Notes: generated from the sequence alone by a model not told the origin. A stretch of 60,942 bases of DNA from an uncultured Alteromonadaceae bacterium (GCA_950073835.1 CATMRP010000007.1:1-60942); one strand, 5' to 3'; positions 37,940-47,008 are shown, counted from the first letter of the stretch. Translations and numbers: made by a program.

Positions 37940-38241
37940 CAGGGGGGATTCCGCAATTTCAGTGGCCGTATTTTACGGCGAAGCCCTCGCCAGTAAAGGG
38001 CTAAGCGGTGAATGAGCCGTGTCAGGCGTTAATACTTAGTATTCATTTTGATTATAAGAGACTTTGGTCTTACAACTAAAGCGCTTAATGTTAGCAACTG
38101 AGTTTATTTACATCTGCATTAAGGCGGTTGCGTGAAGAGTTTTGTTTTTGAAAAACAGAGATATGCCCTTGGTTGCTAAGAGCCGATCTGCCTGTCATTA
38201 TTGTTTTAACGCCATGGTCGCAAAATAAATGGAATTGAGTT
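37940..38241. other. Gene-free boundary region between nhaD and the WYL regulator
   Basis: 302 bases without a supported gene. It contains two perfect odd-length palindromes, AATACTTAGTATT (38031-38043) and GTTTTTGAAAAAC (38144-38156). The second is followed by CAGAG, giving TTGAAAAACAGAG (38148-38160), nearly the same as TTGAAAACAGAG at 39161-39172 upstream of the cas operon. These are candidate regulator sites, and the promoter of the WYL gene should also lie here. Confidence 0.5.
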
Positions 38242-39078
38242 ATGGATAACGGTGTTGGTAATAAGTACCTTTGGCTAATTGAGTTACTCGCGTTTTGGCA
38301 AGGGCGAGTAAATAGTCAGGACCTGTGTAATGCATATGGTATTAGTACTACTCAGGCTAAAAAGTACATTTCAGACTACAAAATTATCTACCCATTCAAT
38401 ATTTTCTACAATAAAAGTGCTAAAGCGCATTTTCCCGATAGTGAGCTCAAATGTGAGTTAATCAGTGGTGATGTAAATGAGTATCTGGACTGGCTGAATA
38501 CTCAAAATGATCACGCTGAAGTGTTCTACAACAGTATTACCCATGCCGAATTGCGGTTACCACCAAGGCATACCTCCCCTGAAATAATGCGTGGACTGGT
38601 CACTGCAATAAGGCATCAGCGCCGGATAGATGTGGAATACCTTTCGCTAAGTAAAACAACGGCTGAAGGGAGAGTAATACAGCCACATACTTTTGTTAAA
38701 ACAGGTTTGCGCTGGCATTTACGCGGATTTTGCGAGTATCGCTGTGAATATCGTGACTTTGTTTTAAGTCGGTTCAGAGGAGCCCCTTTTTTGTTAGATG
38801 CGGCTACCCACACCCGAACAAAGGATGAGGGCTGGAACACCAATATAACAATACGACTTCAACCCGATCCCCGTTTTACACCGGACCAAAAAACCATTAT
38901 TGAGCAGGATTACCAAATGCAAAATGGTGAGCTCCTAATAATAACTAAAGCCGCTCTGGCTCAATATGTTATTCAGGGCATGCAGGTACGTACCGATTCC
39001 CTGGCAAAAACACCTCAACAGCAACAGTTAGTATTGGTAAACGAAGATGACCTTAAACCCTGGTTATTTGCCAGCTAA
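38242..39078 (+). CDS. WYL-domain regulator, BrxR/CapW-like, adjacent to CRISPR-Cas
   Basis: 278 residues. An N-terminal winged helix (YLWLIELLAFWQGRVNSQDL, then YGISTTQAKKYISDY) is followed by the WYL domain at about 130-200 (RRIDVEYLSLSKTTAEGRVI, HTFVKTGLRWHLRGFCEYR, FVLSRFRG) and a WCX-like C-terminal part. The layout, size and the INPFNIFYNKSAKAHFPDSE-like segment after the helix-turn-helix resemble BrxR/CapW, repressors that control BREX and CBASS phage-defence operons. It points towards cas3, about 140 bases before the first reading frame of the cas operon. It is a good candidate for the switch that controls the type I-C locus; the effector bound by the WYL domain is unknown. Confidence 0.82.
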   Translation: MDNGVGNKYLWLIELLAFWQGRVNSQDLCNAYGISTTQAKKYISDYKIIYPFNIFYNKSAKAHFPDSELKCELISGDVNEYLDWLNTQNDHAEVFYNSITHAELRLPPRHTSPEIMRGLVTAIRHQRRIDVEYLSLSKTTAEGRVIQPHTFVKTGLRWHLRGFCEYRCEYRDFVLSRFRGAPFLLDAATHTRTKDEGWNTNITIRLQPDPRFTPDQKTIIEQDYQMQNGELLIITKAALAQYVIQGMQVRTDSLAKTPQQQQLVLVNEDDLKPWLFAS

Positions 39079-39145
39079 CTCTGAGAATAATGCTGAATCG
39101 GTCAAGTTGGTTTACTGGTTAAATGTCAGGGATTGTGTGATGTGC

Positions 39146-39166
39146 TTTCAAGTGAAATGCTTGAAA
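39146..39166. promoter_or_regulatory. Inverted repeat upstream of the cas operon, candidate operator
   Basis: TTTCAAG and CTTGAAA are perfect inverted arms of 7 bases around a 7-base spacer. The right arm continues into TTGAAAACAGAG, also found with one extra A upstream of the WYL gene. The site lies in the 144-base gap before the first frame of the cas operon, a position suited to repressor binding. Confidence 0.5.
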
Positions 39167-39222
39167 ACAGAGCTCTATTAGAGACGTTTGCATTTTACTT
39201 TGAATAAAAGTTAAGGAGCCAT

Positions 39223-39324
39223 ATGAATATCTTTGGCGATACTAAGTACGGTTCCATAATGCAGTCATTTTGTATATGGCTATTGGGCGTTGTGGCCAGC
39301 ACTGTTATTTTGAGTGTTCAGTGA
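39223..39324 (+). CDS. 33-residue membrane-peptide ORF overlapping the cas3 start
   Basis: An ATG at 39223 follows AAGGAG (39213-39218) at good spacing, the best ribosome site in this part of the operon. The product starts MNIFGDTKYG and then has one hydrophobic run of ~17 residues beginning at residue 16 (FCIWLLGVVASTVILSV), enough for one membrane helix. The stop TGA at 39322-39324 overlaps the ATG of cas3 (TGATG). cas3 has no good ribosome site of its own, so its translation is probably coupled to this frame. It could be a leader peptide or a functional small membrane protein. I know no family for it. Confidence 0.6.
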   Translation: MNIFGDTKYGSIMQSFCIWLLGVVASTVILSVQ

Positions 39325-41618
39325 TGATTAAGTATTTTGCACATTCCGGAAATAAAAGTGATAAATCGGATTGGCAATCATTAAAGGATCATTTGGCAAT
39401 AGTTGCAGAGATCTCAGAACATAATGGAAGGTATTTCAAGGCTAATAAATTGTGTTACCTAGCTGGTCTTTTGCATGATTTAGGTAAGTACACCGCTGAA
39501 TTTCAAAGGAGACTTGAAGGTAATCCCCAAAAAGTAGACCATGCAACAGCGGGCGCCAAAATCGCTGCTGAATTGCTTCGTGACAAGCATTTTAATCAAT
39601 TTCCATTCTATAAGTTCGTCGCCTACGCCATTGCTGGTCATCATGCTGGGTTGGCTAATGGTTCTGCTGAAGGAGATGATAGAAGAGCGCTTAAAGACCG
39701 AATGAACCTAAAATTCGGTAAAGAATTACCGGTTCTGGATCATGAAGTTTGGAAAGCAGAACTCGAAATCCCTCCAATTGAATCACTATTACCAAAAATT
39801 GCAGTCAATCCCGATGCTGAGCGACAAGGTTTTCAATTTGCTTTTTTAATTCGTATGATCTTTTCGTGTTTGGTTGATGCGGATTATATTGATACCGACA
39901 AGTTTTATAGAAGCTTAAAGAATAAAGCCTTGCTTAGAGGAAAATATCCTCAACTGTCAGAATTAAAAAAGCGGTTGGATCAAACATTGACTGACATGTT
40001 GGTCAAATGTGATCAAGCTAAAAAGGTCAACCAGCTACGCAAAGAAATTCTTGATAATGCCCGTTATAAGTCGAAACTCTCTCCTGGGTTATTTACCTTA
40101 ACCGTTCCAACTGGAGGCGGAAAAACGCTAAGTTCTATGGCATTTGCCTTAGATCATGCTCTGGCACATGGTATGCGAAGAGTAATTTATGTAATTCCGT
40201 TTACCAGCATAATTGAACAGAACGCAAAAGTGTTCCGCGAAGCCTTTGGTGATTTAGGTGACGCCGCAGTTTTAGAGCATCACAGCAATTTTGATGATCG
40301 TAATATCCTGGGTAAAGAGGGGGCCGAAGAAACTCGCGATAAGCTTAAGTTAGCAATGGAAAACTGGGATATGCCAGTGGTCGTGACTACGGCTGTTCAG
40401 TTTTTTGAATCCCTGTTTGCAGATCGACCTTCGTGCTGCCGAAAGTTACACAACATTTCAGGTAGCGTGATTATTCTGGATGAAGCGCAAACACTACCGC
40501 TCAAATTCCTTCGTCCGACAATGGCTGTAATTGATGAATTGGCGCGTAACTACAATTGTTCTGTAGTGCTTTGTACCGCGACTCAACCGGCATTGTGTGA
40601 GCCAGACTTTGATAAGGGTTTCCGGGAAGAAGATGTGCGTGAAATTGCGCCAGATCCAGAAAGACTTTTTGAAGAACTCAGCTTGGTGAGCGTCTCTCAT
40701 CTGGGGGAGTTAACTGATGATGAATTGTTGTCTCGCATTCAAACCAATGAACAAATTCTCACCATTGTAAATAATCGCCGTCACGCTCAATCGCTCTTTC
40801 AAACCCTTAAAAAGCAGCAAACAGAAGGTGTTTATCACCTAACAACTTTGATGTGCGCTGCTCATCGTACTGAAACACTGGAATTAGTTCGTGAACGTTT
40901 AAAGCCGGAAAATGCACTTCCATGTCGGGTGATCTCAACGTCACTGATAGAGGCAGGTGTTGATGTCAGCTTTCCGTGCGTTATGCGTGCTGAGGCAGGT
41001 TTGGATTCTATCGCGCAAGCTGCCGGTCGCTGTAACCGTGAACGAATCTGGAACAAAGATGACAGTCATGTTTGGATTTTTAAATCTCCCGACTGGCCTA
41101 TTCCCCCTGAATTAAAAGGGCTTTCGGCAGATATGCGAGCGGTGCTGCGTAAAGAGCATGGCAACTTATTAGATCAAGCCGCTATGAAGGATTATTTTTC
41201 CAATGTGCATTGGCGTAAAGGAGAAGAACTCGACCAGAAGCAGATATTAAAAGCCTGTCGGGTTGGAGCATCAAAATTAGATTTTCCATTTCAGAAAATA
41301 GCTAAGGATTTTCGAATTATAGACAGTGTTATGCAGCCTGTTTTTATCCCCTATGACGATGCATCCCGTAGCCTATTAGAACAGCTCAAAACAACAGATG
41401 ATGTAAGTGGCACTTTGAGGAAGCTACAGCCCTATGTTGTACAGATTCCGCAAGGTGGTTTTGACAGCTTACAGGTGGCAAAAGTAATTCAACCGCTGGC
41501 ACCTCATCGTTTCGCAGAGCAATTTTGGGGGTTAATAAACATGGATATATATGATTCAGAGTTTGGGCTAAGTTGGTCAGAGCCAGATTTTATTAAAGCC
41601 GAAAATTTGGTGTTGTAA
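39324..41618 (+). CDS. cas3: CRISPR-associated helicase/nuclease Cas3 (type I-C)
   Basis: 764 residues. The HD nuclease domain comes first (KYFAHS at the start, LLHDLGK with HD at residues 51-52, AIAGHHAGL). The SF2 helicase follows: motif I TVPTGGGKTLSSM near residue 262, DEAQ box VIILDEAQTLP near 386, TATQPAL (motif III) and AQAAGRCNRE (motif VI). Cas3 is recruited to the R-loop by Cascade and degrades target DNA. The frame is open 54 bases further upstream to a TTG at 39270, but family N-termini begin like M-KYFAHS, so 39324 is chosen. First large gene of a complete I-C operon. Confidence 0.96.
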   Translation: MIKYFAHSGNKSDKSDWQSLKDHLAIVAEISEHNGRYFKANKLCYLAGLLHDLGKYTAEFQRRLEGNPQKVDHATAGAKIAAELLRDKHFNQFPFYKFVAYAIAGHHAGLANGSAEGDDRRALKDRMNLKFGKELPVLDHEVWKAELEIPPIESLLPKIAVNPDAERQGFQFAFLIRMIFSCLVDADYIDTDKFYRSLKNKALLRGKYPQLSELKKRLDQTLTDMLVKCDQAKKVNQLRKEILDNARYKSKLSPGLFTLTVPTGGGKTLSSMAFALDHALAHGMRRVIYVIPFTSIIEQNAKVFREAFGDLGDAAVLEHHSNFDDRNILGKEGAEETRDKLKLAMENWDMPVVVTTAVQFFESLFADRPSCCRKLHNISGSVIILDEAQTLPLKFLRPTMAVIDELARNYNCSVVLCTATQPALCEPDFDKGFREEDVREIAPDPERLFEELSLVSVSHLGELTDDELLSRIQTNEQILTIVNNRRHAQSLFQTLKKQQTEGVYHLTTLMCAAHRTETLELVRERLKPENALPCRVISTSLIEAGVDVSFPCVMRAEAGLDSIAQAAGRCNRERIWNKDDSHVWIFKSPDWPIPPELKGLSADMRAVLRKEHGNLLDQAAMKDYFSNVHWRKGEELDQKQILKACRVGASKLDFPFQKIAKDFRIIDSVMQPVFIPYDDASRSLLEQLKTTDDVSGTLRKLQPYVVQIPQGGFDSLQVAKVIQPLAPHRFAEQFWGLINMDIYDSEFGLSWSEPDFIKAENLVL

Positions 41619-41633
41619 TTTTTATTGGAGAGA

Positions 41634-41655
41634 TCGCCCCTCTTAAAAGGGGATT
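41634..41655 (+). repeat. CRISPR-repeat-like hairpin between cas3 and cas5
   Basis: TCGCCCCTC (41634-41642) is identical to bases 2-10 of the array repeat. It is followed by TTAAA and then AGGGG (41648-41652), which is the right arm of the repeat's stem. The stem is CCCCT/AGGGG with a 6-base loop, against CGCCCCT/AGGGGCG with a 5-base loop in the array. The GTGGATTGAAAC 3' end of the repeat is missing, so it is a partial repeat. It lies in the 74-base gap between cas3 and cas5 on the coding strand. A plain mRNA hairpin is the alternative. Confidence 0.5.
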
Positions 41656-41692
41656 ATAATTTTGAATTGTGACAAGCCAAAAGGAGAGCGTA

Positions 41693-42382
41693 ATGGCTTA
41701 TGGTATTAAATTGCATGTATGGGGAGACTATGCCTGCTTTACCCGACCAGAGATGAAGGTTGAGCGTGTTTCTTATGATGTCATCACACCTTCGGCTGCC
41801 AGGGGCATTTTGGAAGCTATTCATTGGAAGCCTGCGATTTGTTGGGTGATTGATCGCATTCATGTACTCAAACCTGTTCGTTTTGAGTCAATTCGGCGCA
41901 ATGAATTAGGAGATTGTAAAATCTCTCAAACCACCGTTTCGGGCGCAATAAAAAGAAAATCCACTTCAGGTTTAGGATTCTTAATTGATAATCCATATAA
42001 ACCAAATAATCGACAGCAAAGAGCGACTACTTTACTGCGTGACGTAGGCTATGTAATTGAAGCGCATTTTGAACTCACCGATAAAGCAGGTGCTGAAGAT
42101 AGCGTTGGCAAGCATCTGGATATTTTTAACCGCAGGGCGCGCAAAGGTCAATTTTTTCATCAGCCTTGTTTAGGTAACCGGGAATTCCCTGCGTATTTTT
42201 CGTTAATTGAATCCGAAGCTGATTTTCCTCCGTCGGAATTGGTACTCGACAACAAAGATCTAGGCTGGATGTTACATGATATTGATTTTTCAAAAGATGC
42301 AGAGCCAAGATTTTTTAGAGCTGAACTCACTAATGGTGTGGTCGAGGTGCCACCGTTTTACTCTCCGGAGGTGGTACAGTGA
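41693..42382 (+). CDS. cas5c: Cas5 (type I-C, pre-crRNA processing nuclease Cas5d)
   Basis: 229 residues from the ATG at 41693, which follows AAGGAGAG; a GTG at 41669 would add eight residues that include the ribosome site. The N-terminal RAMP fold begins YGIKLHVWGDYACFTRPEMK, then VERVSYDVITPSAARGILEA. In type I-C, which lacks Cas6, Cas5 cuts the precursor RNA within the repeat and stays on the 5' handle. It overlaps cas8c by four bases (GTGA). Confidence 0.95.
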   Translation: MAYGIKLHVWGDYACFTRPEMKVERVSYDVITPSAARGILEAIHWKPAICWVIDRIHVLKPVRFESIRRNELGDCKISQTTVSGAIKRKSTSGLGFLIDNPYKPNNRQQRATTLLRDVGYVIEAHFELTDKAGAEDSVGKHLDIFNRRARKGQFFHQPCLGNREFPAYFSLIESEADFPPSELVLDNKDLGWMLHDIDFSKDAEPRFFRAELTNGVVEVPPFYSPEVVQ

Positions 42383-44187
42383 TTTTATCTGCCTTAACTC
42401 AATATTACGAGCGTCTCATTACGACGAGCAATGGGGCGGTTCCCTCTTTTGGTTTTAGTGAAGAAAAAATCGGCTATATTCTGGTCCTTTCTGAACGAGG
42501 GGAATTAGTTGATTTAGTACCAAATTTATCCGAAGAAAAAAAGCCAAAACCTAGATTACTCAATGTACCGCGCCCAGAAAAGAGAACATCGGGGATCAAA
42601 CCGAATTTTCTATGGGATAAAACCGCTTATGTATTGGGCGTTGGTTTACCAAAGGATAAAAAAAGTGAAGCGTTATTTGAATTGTCCATGCCAACCTTTG
42701 AAGCATTTCGGGATTTACATGTGTCGCTCTTCAAGAATGCCGAAGATAAAGGATTAAAGGCTTTAGTTCTGTTTTTGAAAAATTGGAAGCCTGAGAACTT
42801 TGCCGAATCTGTACTTTCACCGGATGTACTGGATGCTAACGTGGTGTTTCAGTTAGATGGTCTGCGTAAGTATGTCCATGAATGCTTAGAGGCAAAGACT
42901 ATTTGGAGAGCGCAGCTCCAATCGGATGATGCCAAGGAAGCAATGTGTTTAATTACTGGAGAACAAGCACCTATTTCCAGATTACATCCGGCGATTAAAG
43001 GTGTTTCAGGTGGACAGAGTTCCGGGGTTTCTATTGTCTCTTTTAATAAAGAGTCGTTCGAATCTTTTGGAAAAGGGCAAGGAGACAATGCGCCAGTTTC
43101 TGAGCAAGCAGCCTTTGCTTACACCACTGCACTAAATTATTTGCTGCGAAAAGAGAATGATCAGGTCATCAGTTTAGGCGATACCACTTTAGTATTTTGG
43201 GCATTAGCAGACTATGAACGAAAAGCCAAAAGTGCTGAAACGTTTTTTATGACAGGCTTTAATCCGCCGTCGCCCACAGATGAAAGTGAAGCAAAGGCAC
43301 TGGCTTCCGAATTGGAAAAATTAGCGAAGGGGCGTCCTTTATCGGAGATTTCACCCGATCTGGAGCCAAACACCCAGTTTTACATTCTGGGACTGGCTCC
43401 AAACGCTGCGCGGCTGTCCATCCGTTTCTGGTTACAAACCGATCTGGGACATATCCAACAAAGATTTGCAGAGCACTTTCAAGATATAGCACTAAATCCC
43501 TTGCCATGGAAAACAGCACCATCTTCATATCGGCTTCTTTTAGAACTTATTCCGACCAGGTACGAAAGCAATGGAAATAAAAAAAAGAAGGACATTAATG
43601 ATGCTCCAGCACATATAGCTGGTGAATTGATGCGTGCCATTTTAACCGGGCAACGTTACCCCAGAGCGATATTGACACAGTTACTTTCGCGGTTTAGGGC
43701 TGATGGCGATATCAGTGGCTTACGTGTTGCCATGGTGAAATCGGTATTACAAAGAGAATTCAGATTATTAGGAAAAGAGGAGATTTCTATGAGTTTAGAT
43801 GGATCAAACGATAACCCCGCTTACCTGTTAGGCAGGTTGTTCGCGGTGTTGGAGAATATTCAACGACTTGCCCTGGGAGACAAGGTTAATGCAACGATTA
43901 CAGACAAATATTACGCGTCTGCATCTACGGTTCCTTATTCCGTTTACCCCAGATTACTTTCAGGTAGTAAGCACCACCTGTCCAGAATTCGAAAGGACAA
44001 GCCTGGTTTAGCTTATTCGATTGAAAGAGAGCTAGGGGCAATAATGGGAATTTTGCCAACAGAGTTTCCACGCCACTTTTCAATTGAAAATCAAGGTCGC
44101 TTTTCAATTGGTTATTACCATCAAAAAAATGCACGTTTTGCACAATCAGTTGAATCCAATGAATTAATAATAGAAGGGAATGAATAA
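42379..44187 (+). CDS. cas8c: Cas8c/Csd1, large subunit of type I-C Cascade
   Basis: 602 residues, normal for Csd1. It starts at a GTG overlapping the cas5 stop. Typical stretches are [10 protein letters not shown] near the start, [37 protein letters not shown], and [17 protein letters not shown]. The large subunit recognises the PAM and recruits Cas3. In I-C systems an internal start commonly also yields a small Cas11c subunit from the 3' part of this gene; an ATG at 43789 ([15 protein letters not shown]) preceded by GAGGAG is a good candidate. Confidence 0.95.
   Translation: MILSALTQYYERLITTSNGAVPSFGFSEEKIGYILVLSERGELVDLVPNLSEEKKPKPRLLNVPRPEKRTSGIKPNFLWDKTAYVLGVGLPKDKKSEALFELSMPTFEAFRDLHVSLFKNAEDKGLKALVLFLKNWKPENFAESVLSPDVLDANVVFQLDGLRKYVHECLEAKTIWRAQLQSDDAKEAMCLITGEQAPISRLHPAIKGVSGGQSSGVSIVSFNKESFESFGKGQGDNAPVSEQAAFAYTTALNYLLRKENDQVISLGDTTLVFWALADYERKAKSAETFFMTGFNPPSPTDESEAKALASELEKLAKGRPLSEISPDLEPNTQFYILGLAPNAARLSIRFWLQTDLGHIQQRFAEHFQDIALNPLPWKTAPSSYRLLLELIPTRYESNGNKKKKDINDAPAHIAGELMRAILTGQRYPRAILTQLLSRFRADGDISGLRVAMVKSVLQREFRLLGKEEISMSLDGSNDNPAYLLGRLFAVLENIQRLALGDKVNATITDKYYASASTVPYSVYPRLLSGSKHHLSRIRKDKPGLAYSIERELGAIMGILPTEFPRHFSIENQGRFSIGYYHQKNARFAQSVESNELIIEGNE
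43789..44187 (+). CDS. Candidate internal Cas11c start within cas8c
   Basis: An in-frame ATG at 43789 is preceded by GAGGAG about 8 bases upstream (AAAGAGGAGATTTCT) and would give a 132-residue protein starting [20 protein letters not shown]. In type I-C systems the 3' end of cas8c is known to be translated separately as the small subunit Cas11c. The strong ribosome site inside a coding region supports this; it has not been tested for this sequence. Confidence 0.6.
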   Translation: MSLDGSNDNPAYLLGRLFAVLENIQRLALGDKVNATITDKYYASASTVPYSVYPRLLSGSKHHLSRIRKDKPGLAYSIERELGAIMGILPTEFPRHFSIENQGRFSIGYYHQKNARFAQSVESNELIIEGNE

Positions 44188-45056
44188 TGACTATCCAGAA
44201 TCGCTATGAATTTGTTTACTTTTTTGATGTAACAAATGGTAATCCAAACGGTGACCCTGATGCTGGTAACATGCCGCGCCTTGACCCAGAGTCCAGTAAA
44301 GGCCTGGTAACGGATGTTAGCTTAAAGCGCAAAATCCGAAACTATATTCAGTTAAGTGAATATAGCTCGCCGGGTTATGACATTTATGTACAAGAAAAAA
44401 GTGTTCTGAACCAGCAAAATCAAAAAGCTTATGACGCTCTTGAAATTAAACCTGAATCAAAAAAATTACCAAAAGACCAATCCAAAGCAAAAGAAGTAAC
44501 AGATTGGATGTGCGCAAACTTTTTTGATGTACGGGCTTTTGGTGCAGTTATGACTACTGAAATCAACTCGGGACAGGTGCGCGGCCCATTACAATTGGCA
44601 TTCGCTAAATCTATTGATCCGATTATTCCTCTAGAAATTTCTATTACACGAATGGCGGTTACTAATGAAAAAGATTTGGAAAAAGAAAGAACTATGGGGC
44701 GTAAGCATATTGTTCCTTACGGTTTATACCGGGTCCATGGTTTTGTTTCTTCAAAATTGGCCGAAAAAACTGGGTTCACCGATAGTGATTTAGACAAGGT
44801 CTGGAAATCACTCGAAATGATGTTTGAACACGATCATTCCGCTGCACGAGGAGAAATGGCCGGACGGAAATTGATAGTATTTAAGCATGAAAATGCTCTT
44901 GGGAATGCGCCTGCGCATAAATTGTTTGAACGAGTTACCGTCGATCGAGTTAAGGGGGAGAGTGGAACACCAGCTGCTGAATTTTCAGATTATAAAATCC
45001 AACTTAATTCAGATGGCTTAGTTGAACTTGGCGTTGAGGCTCTGGAAATTTTCTAA
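44187..45056 (+). CDS. cas7c: Cas7 (Csd2), backbone subunit of type I-C Cascade
   Basis: 289 residues, full length. [20 protein letters not shown] and [11 protein letters not shown] are the hallmark of Csd2. DVRAFGAVM and [18 protein letters not shown] follow, then [15 protein letters not shown]. Cas7 forms the filament along the crRNA. Its ATG overlaps the cas8c stop by one base (TAATG). Confidence 0.97.
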   Translation: MTIQNRYEFVYFFDVTNGNPNGDPDAGNMPRLDPESSKGLVTDVSLKRKIRNYIQLSEYSSPGYDIYVQEKSVLNQQNQKAYDALEIKPESKKLPKDQSKAKEVTDWMCANFFDVRAFGAVMTTEINSGQVRGPLQLAFAKSIDPIIPLEISITRMAVTNEKDLEKERTMGRKHIVPYGLYRVHGFVSSKLAEKTGFTDSDLDKVWKSLEMMFEHDHSAARGEMAGRKLIVFKHENALGNAPAHKLFERVTVDRVKGESGTPAAEFSDYKIQLNSDGLVELGVEALEIF

Positions 45057-45059
45057 GTA

Positions 45060-45689
45060 ATGGACGATCTCAAACTCGTCCCACTATCCGCCTTACAACA
45101 CTTTGCCTTTTGCCCACGCCAATGTGCGTTAATTCATAACGAGCAGGTGTGGGCCGACAACTGGCATACGGCCAAAGGCATTTTGTTGCATAAACGGGTG
45201 GATAGTGGCGATCCCGAAAGTCGCAAAGACGTACGTTTTGAGCGTGCCGTGCAGGTTTGTGCAGAACAGCTTGGAGTAATAGGAAAGCTTGACCTGGTGG
45301 AGAAGAACCTCTTTACCGGGCAATTGACACCAGTTGAATATAAAAAAGGCAAAAACAAACCTGGCAATTGGGACAAGGTGCAACTTTGTGCACAGGCTTT
45401 GTGTTTGGAAGAGATGACTGAGCAGCCAATTGATGTGGGTTATTTATGGTACTGGCAAACTCGCCGGCGGGAGTCTGTAGAGTTCTCGGCTTCACTTAGG
45501 CTGAATACTCAACACATAATCGAAGAGGTACGGCATTTGATAAATTCTGATCTCTTGCCCAAGCCGGTATATGAAAAAAAGTGCCAGGCATGTTCGTTGA
45601 TCGATATTTGTAATCCTCAACATGTTGCAAAGGACAATAGTGCTGATTACATCGCAGCATTGTTTGCTATGAACAGGGACATTGAATGA
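45060..45689 (+). CDS. cas4: Cas4 adaptation exonuclease
   Basis: 209 residues. The RecB-like nuclease has LTPVEYKKGK and VQLCAQALCLEEM (motif III and QhxxY-like). Cys residues for the iron-sulfur cluster lie at the N-terminus (FAFCPRQCALIHNEQVW) and C-terminus (CQACSLIDIC). Cas4 trims prespacers and fixes PAM and orientation with Cas1-Cas2. It lies 3 bases after cas7 and overlaps cas1. Confidence 0.95.
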   Translation: MDDLKLVPLSALQHFAFCPRQCALIHNEQVWADNWHTAKGILLHKRVDSGDPESRKDVRFERAVQVCAEQLGVIGKLDLVEKNLFTGQLTPVEYKKGKNKPGNWDKVQLCAQALCLEEMTEQPIDVGYLWYWQTRRRESVEFSASLRLNTQHIIEEVRHLINSDLLPKPVYEKKCQACSLIDICNPQHVAKDNSADYIAALFAMNRDIE

Positions 45690-46705
45690 AGAAGCTGCAA
45701 AATAGCCTGTATTTAACCAGAGATAACTTGTATGCCCATAAAGAGCGTGAGGCTATTGTCATTAAACAAGAAAATGAAACTCTTTTAAAATTACCGATTC
45801 ATTCCATCAGCAACATTTACTGTTTTGGGCAGACCCGAGTATCCCCCGGATTGATGGCACACTGTGCTGAAAACGATGTCAATTTGGCCTACTTCGATCT
45901 TTTTGGAAGATATCAGGCCCGCATGGTGGGGCGTAAGTCTGGCAACGTTTTACTGCGCCGGGCTCAATATAGAGCCAGTGACAATGCACAATTAGAAATT
46001 GCCCGTAATATTATTGCCGCCAAAATCCAGAATTGTCGCGGCTTACTGCAACGACAGCTAAGAAATCATGGGCAGAATGCAACTATTGCTCAAGTAGTAA
46101 CTAAGCTCAAGTTTTCAGTAGAACAAACTAAACAAGCCAATTCGTTAGATAAACTTCGCGGTGTTGAAGGGGATGCCGCGGCGCAATATTTTTCAGTGTT
46201 TCAGCAGCTAATTAAAGCCGGTTTACGTGAAAAATTTGTTTTTTCAAGGCGAACACGCAGGCCTCCCAGGGATGCTGTTAATGCGATGTTGTCTTTAGTT
46301 TACAGTGTCATAGGCCAGGATGTTAGCGGTGCCTTACATGCGGTTGGGCTTGATCCGCAAGTGGGGTTTCTGCATGCAGACCGGCCGGGTCGAGACAGCT
46401 TGGCTCAGGATATATTGGAAGAATTACGTGCTTATTTGGCCGACAGACTGGTCCTTAGTTTGATAAATCGGCAACAAATAAAAATCACCGACTTTGAAAA
46501 TGAAGTAAGTGGCGCGGTTAAGATGAAAGATGATGCACGGAAAGTTCTGTTTGCAGCATTACAGCAACGTAAACAAGAAAGTATTGTTCATCCGTTTCTT
46601 AATGAAAAAGTTGAAATAGGCTTGCTGCCTCACATTCAGGCAATGTTGCTTGCAAGACATCTACGTGGTGACTTGCAACATTATCCGCCCTTCTTGGCTA
46701 AGTGA
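45686..46705 (+). CDS. cas1: Cas1 integrase
   Basis: 339 residues. The C-terminal alpha-helical domain keeps the metal ligands: Glu in LRGVEGDAAAQYF, His in VGFLHADRPGRDSLAQDILE and Asp/Glu in the same segment. The N-terminal beta domain starts LQNSLYLTRDNLYAHKE. It overlaps cas4 by 4 bases and is followed by cas2. Confidence 0.97.
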   Translation: MKKLQNSLYLTRDNLYAHKEREAIVIKQENETLLKLPIHSISNIYCFGQTRVSPGLMAHCAENDVNLAYFDLFGRYQARMVGRKSGNVLLRRAQYRASDNAQLEIARNIIAAKIQNCRGLLQRQLRNHGQNATIAQVVTKLKFSVEQTKQANSLDKLRGVEGDAAAQYFSVFQQLIKAGLREKFVFSRRTRRPPRDAVNAMLSLVYSVIGQDVSGALHAVGLDPQVGFLHADRPGRDSLAQDILEELRAYLADRLVLSLINRQQIKITDFENEVSGAVKMKDDARKVLFAALQQRKQESIVHPFLNEKVEIGLLPHIQAMLLARHLRGDLQHYPPFLAK

Positions 46706-46714
46706 GGTCAATTT

Positions 46715-47008
46715 ATGTTGATTCTGGTGACCTACGATGTGTCATTCGAAAGCGAATGTGGTAAAAGGCGACTGAGACGGATTGCAAAAATATGTCAGGA
46801 CTATGGTATTCGTGTGCAGTACTCAGTATTCGAGTGCGATGTTGACCCAGCTCAATGGGTTCAGTTTAAGCAGCAATTATTTGATATTTTTGATGCAGAA
46901 GTAGATAGTTTGAGATTCTACAAGCTTGGCAAAAACGGACAGCAGAAGATCGAACATTACGGAGCCAAGCCCTCTTTCGATATATTTAAAACTCCCATTA
47001 TTTTATAG
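46715..47008 (+). CDS. cas2: Cas2
   Basis: 97 residues. The ferredoxin-like fold begins MLILVTYDVSFESECGKRRL, then YGIRVQYSVFECDVDPAQW. The central Asp in VTYDV is conserved. It bridges two Cas1 dimers in the adaptation complex. Last gene of the cas operon; the leader starts directly after its stop. Confidence 0.97.
   Translation: MLILVTYDVSFESECGKRRLRRIAKICQDYGIRVQYSVFECDVDPAQWVQFKQQLFDIFDAEVDSLRFYKLGKNGQQKIEHYGAKPSFDIFKTPIIL

Noticed and set aside
39188-39210. TTGCAT...AATAAA as the promoter of the cas operon
   Set aside because: Spacing and hexamers do not fit a sigma-70 promoter well enough to call.
41634-41655. cas3-cas5 hairpin as a simple intrinsic terminator
   Set aside because: A T run does not follow the stem directly (ATTATAATTTT instead), and the cas genes continue; still possible as an attenuator, but the match to the repeat is the stronger signal.
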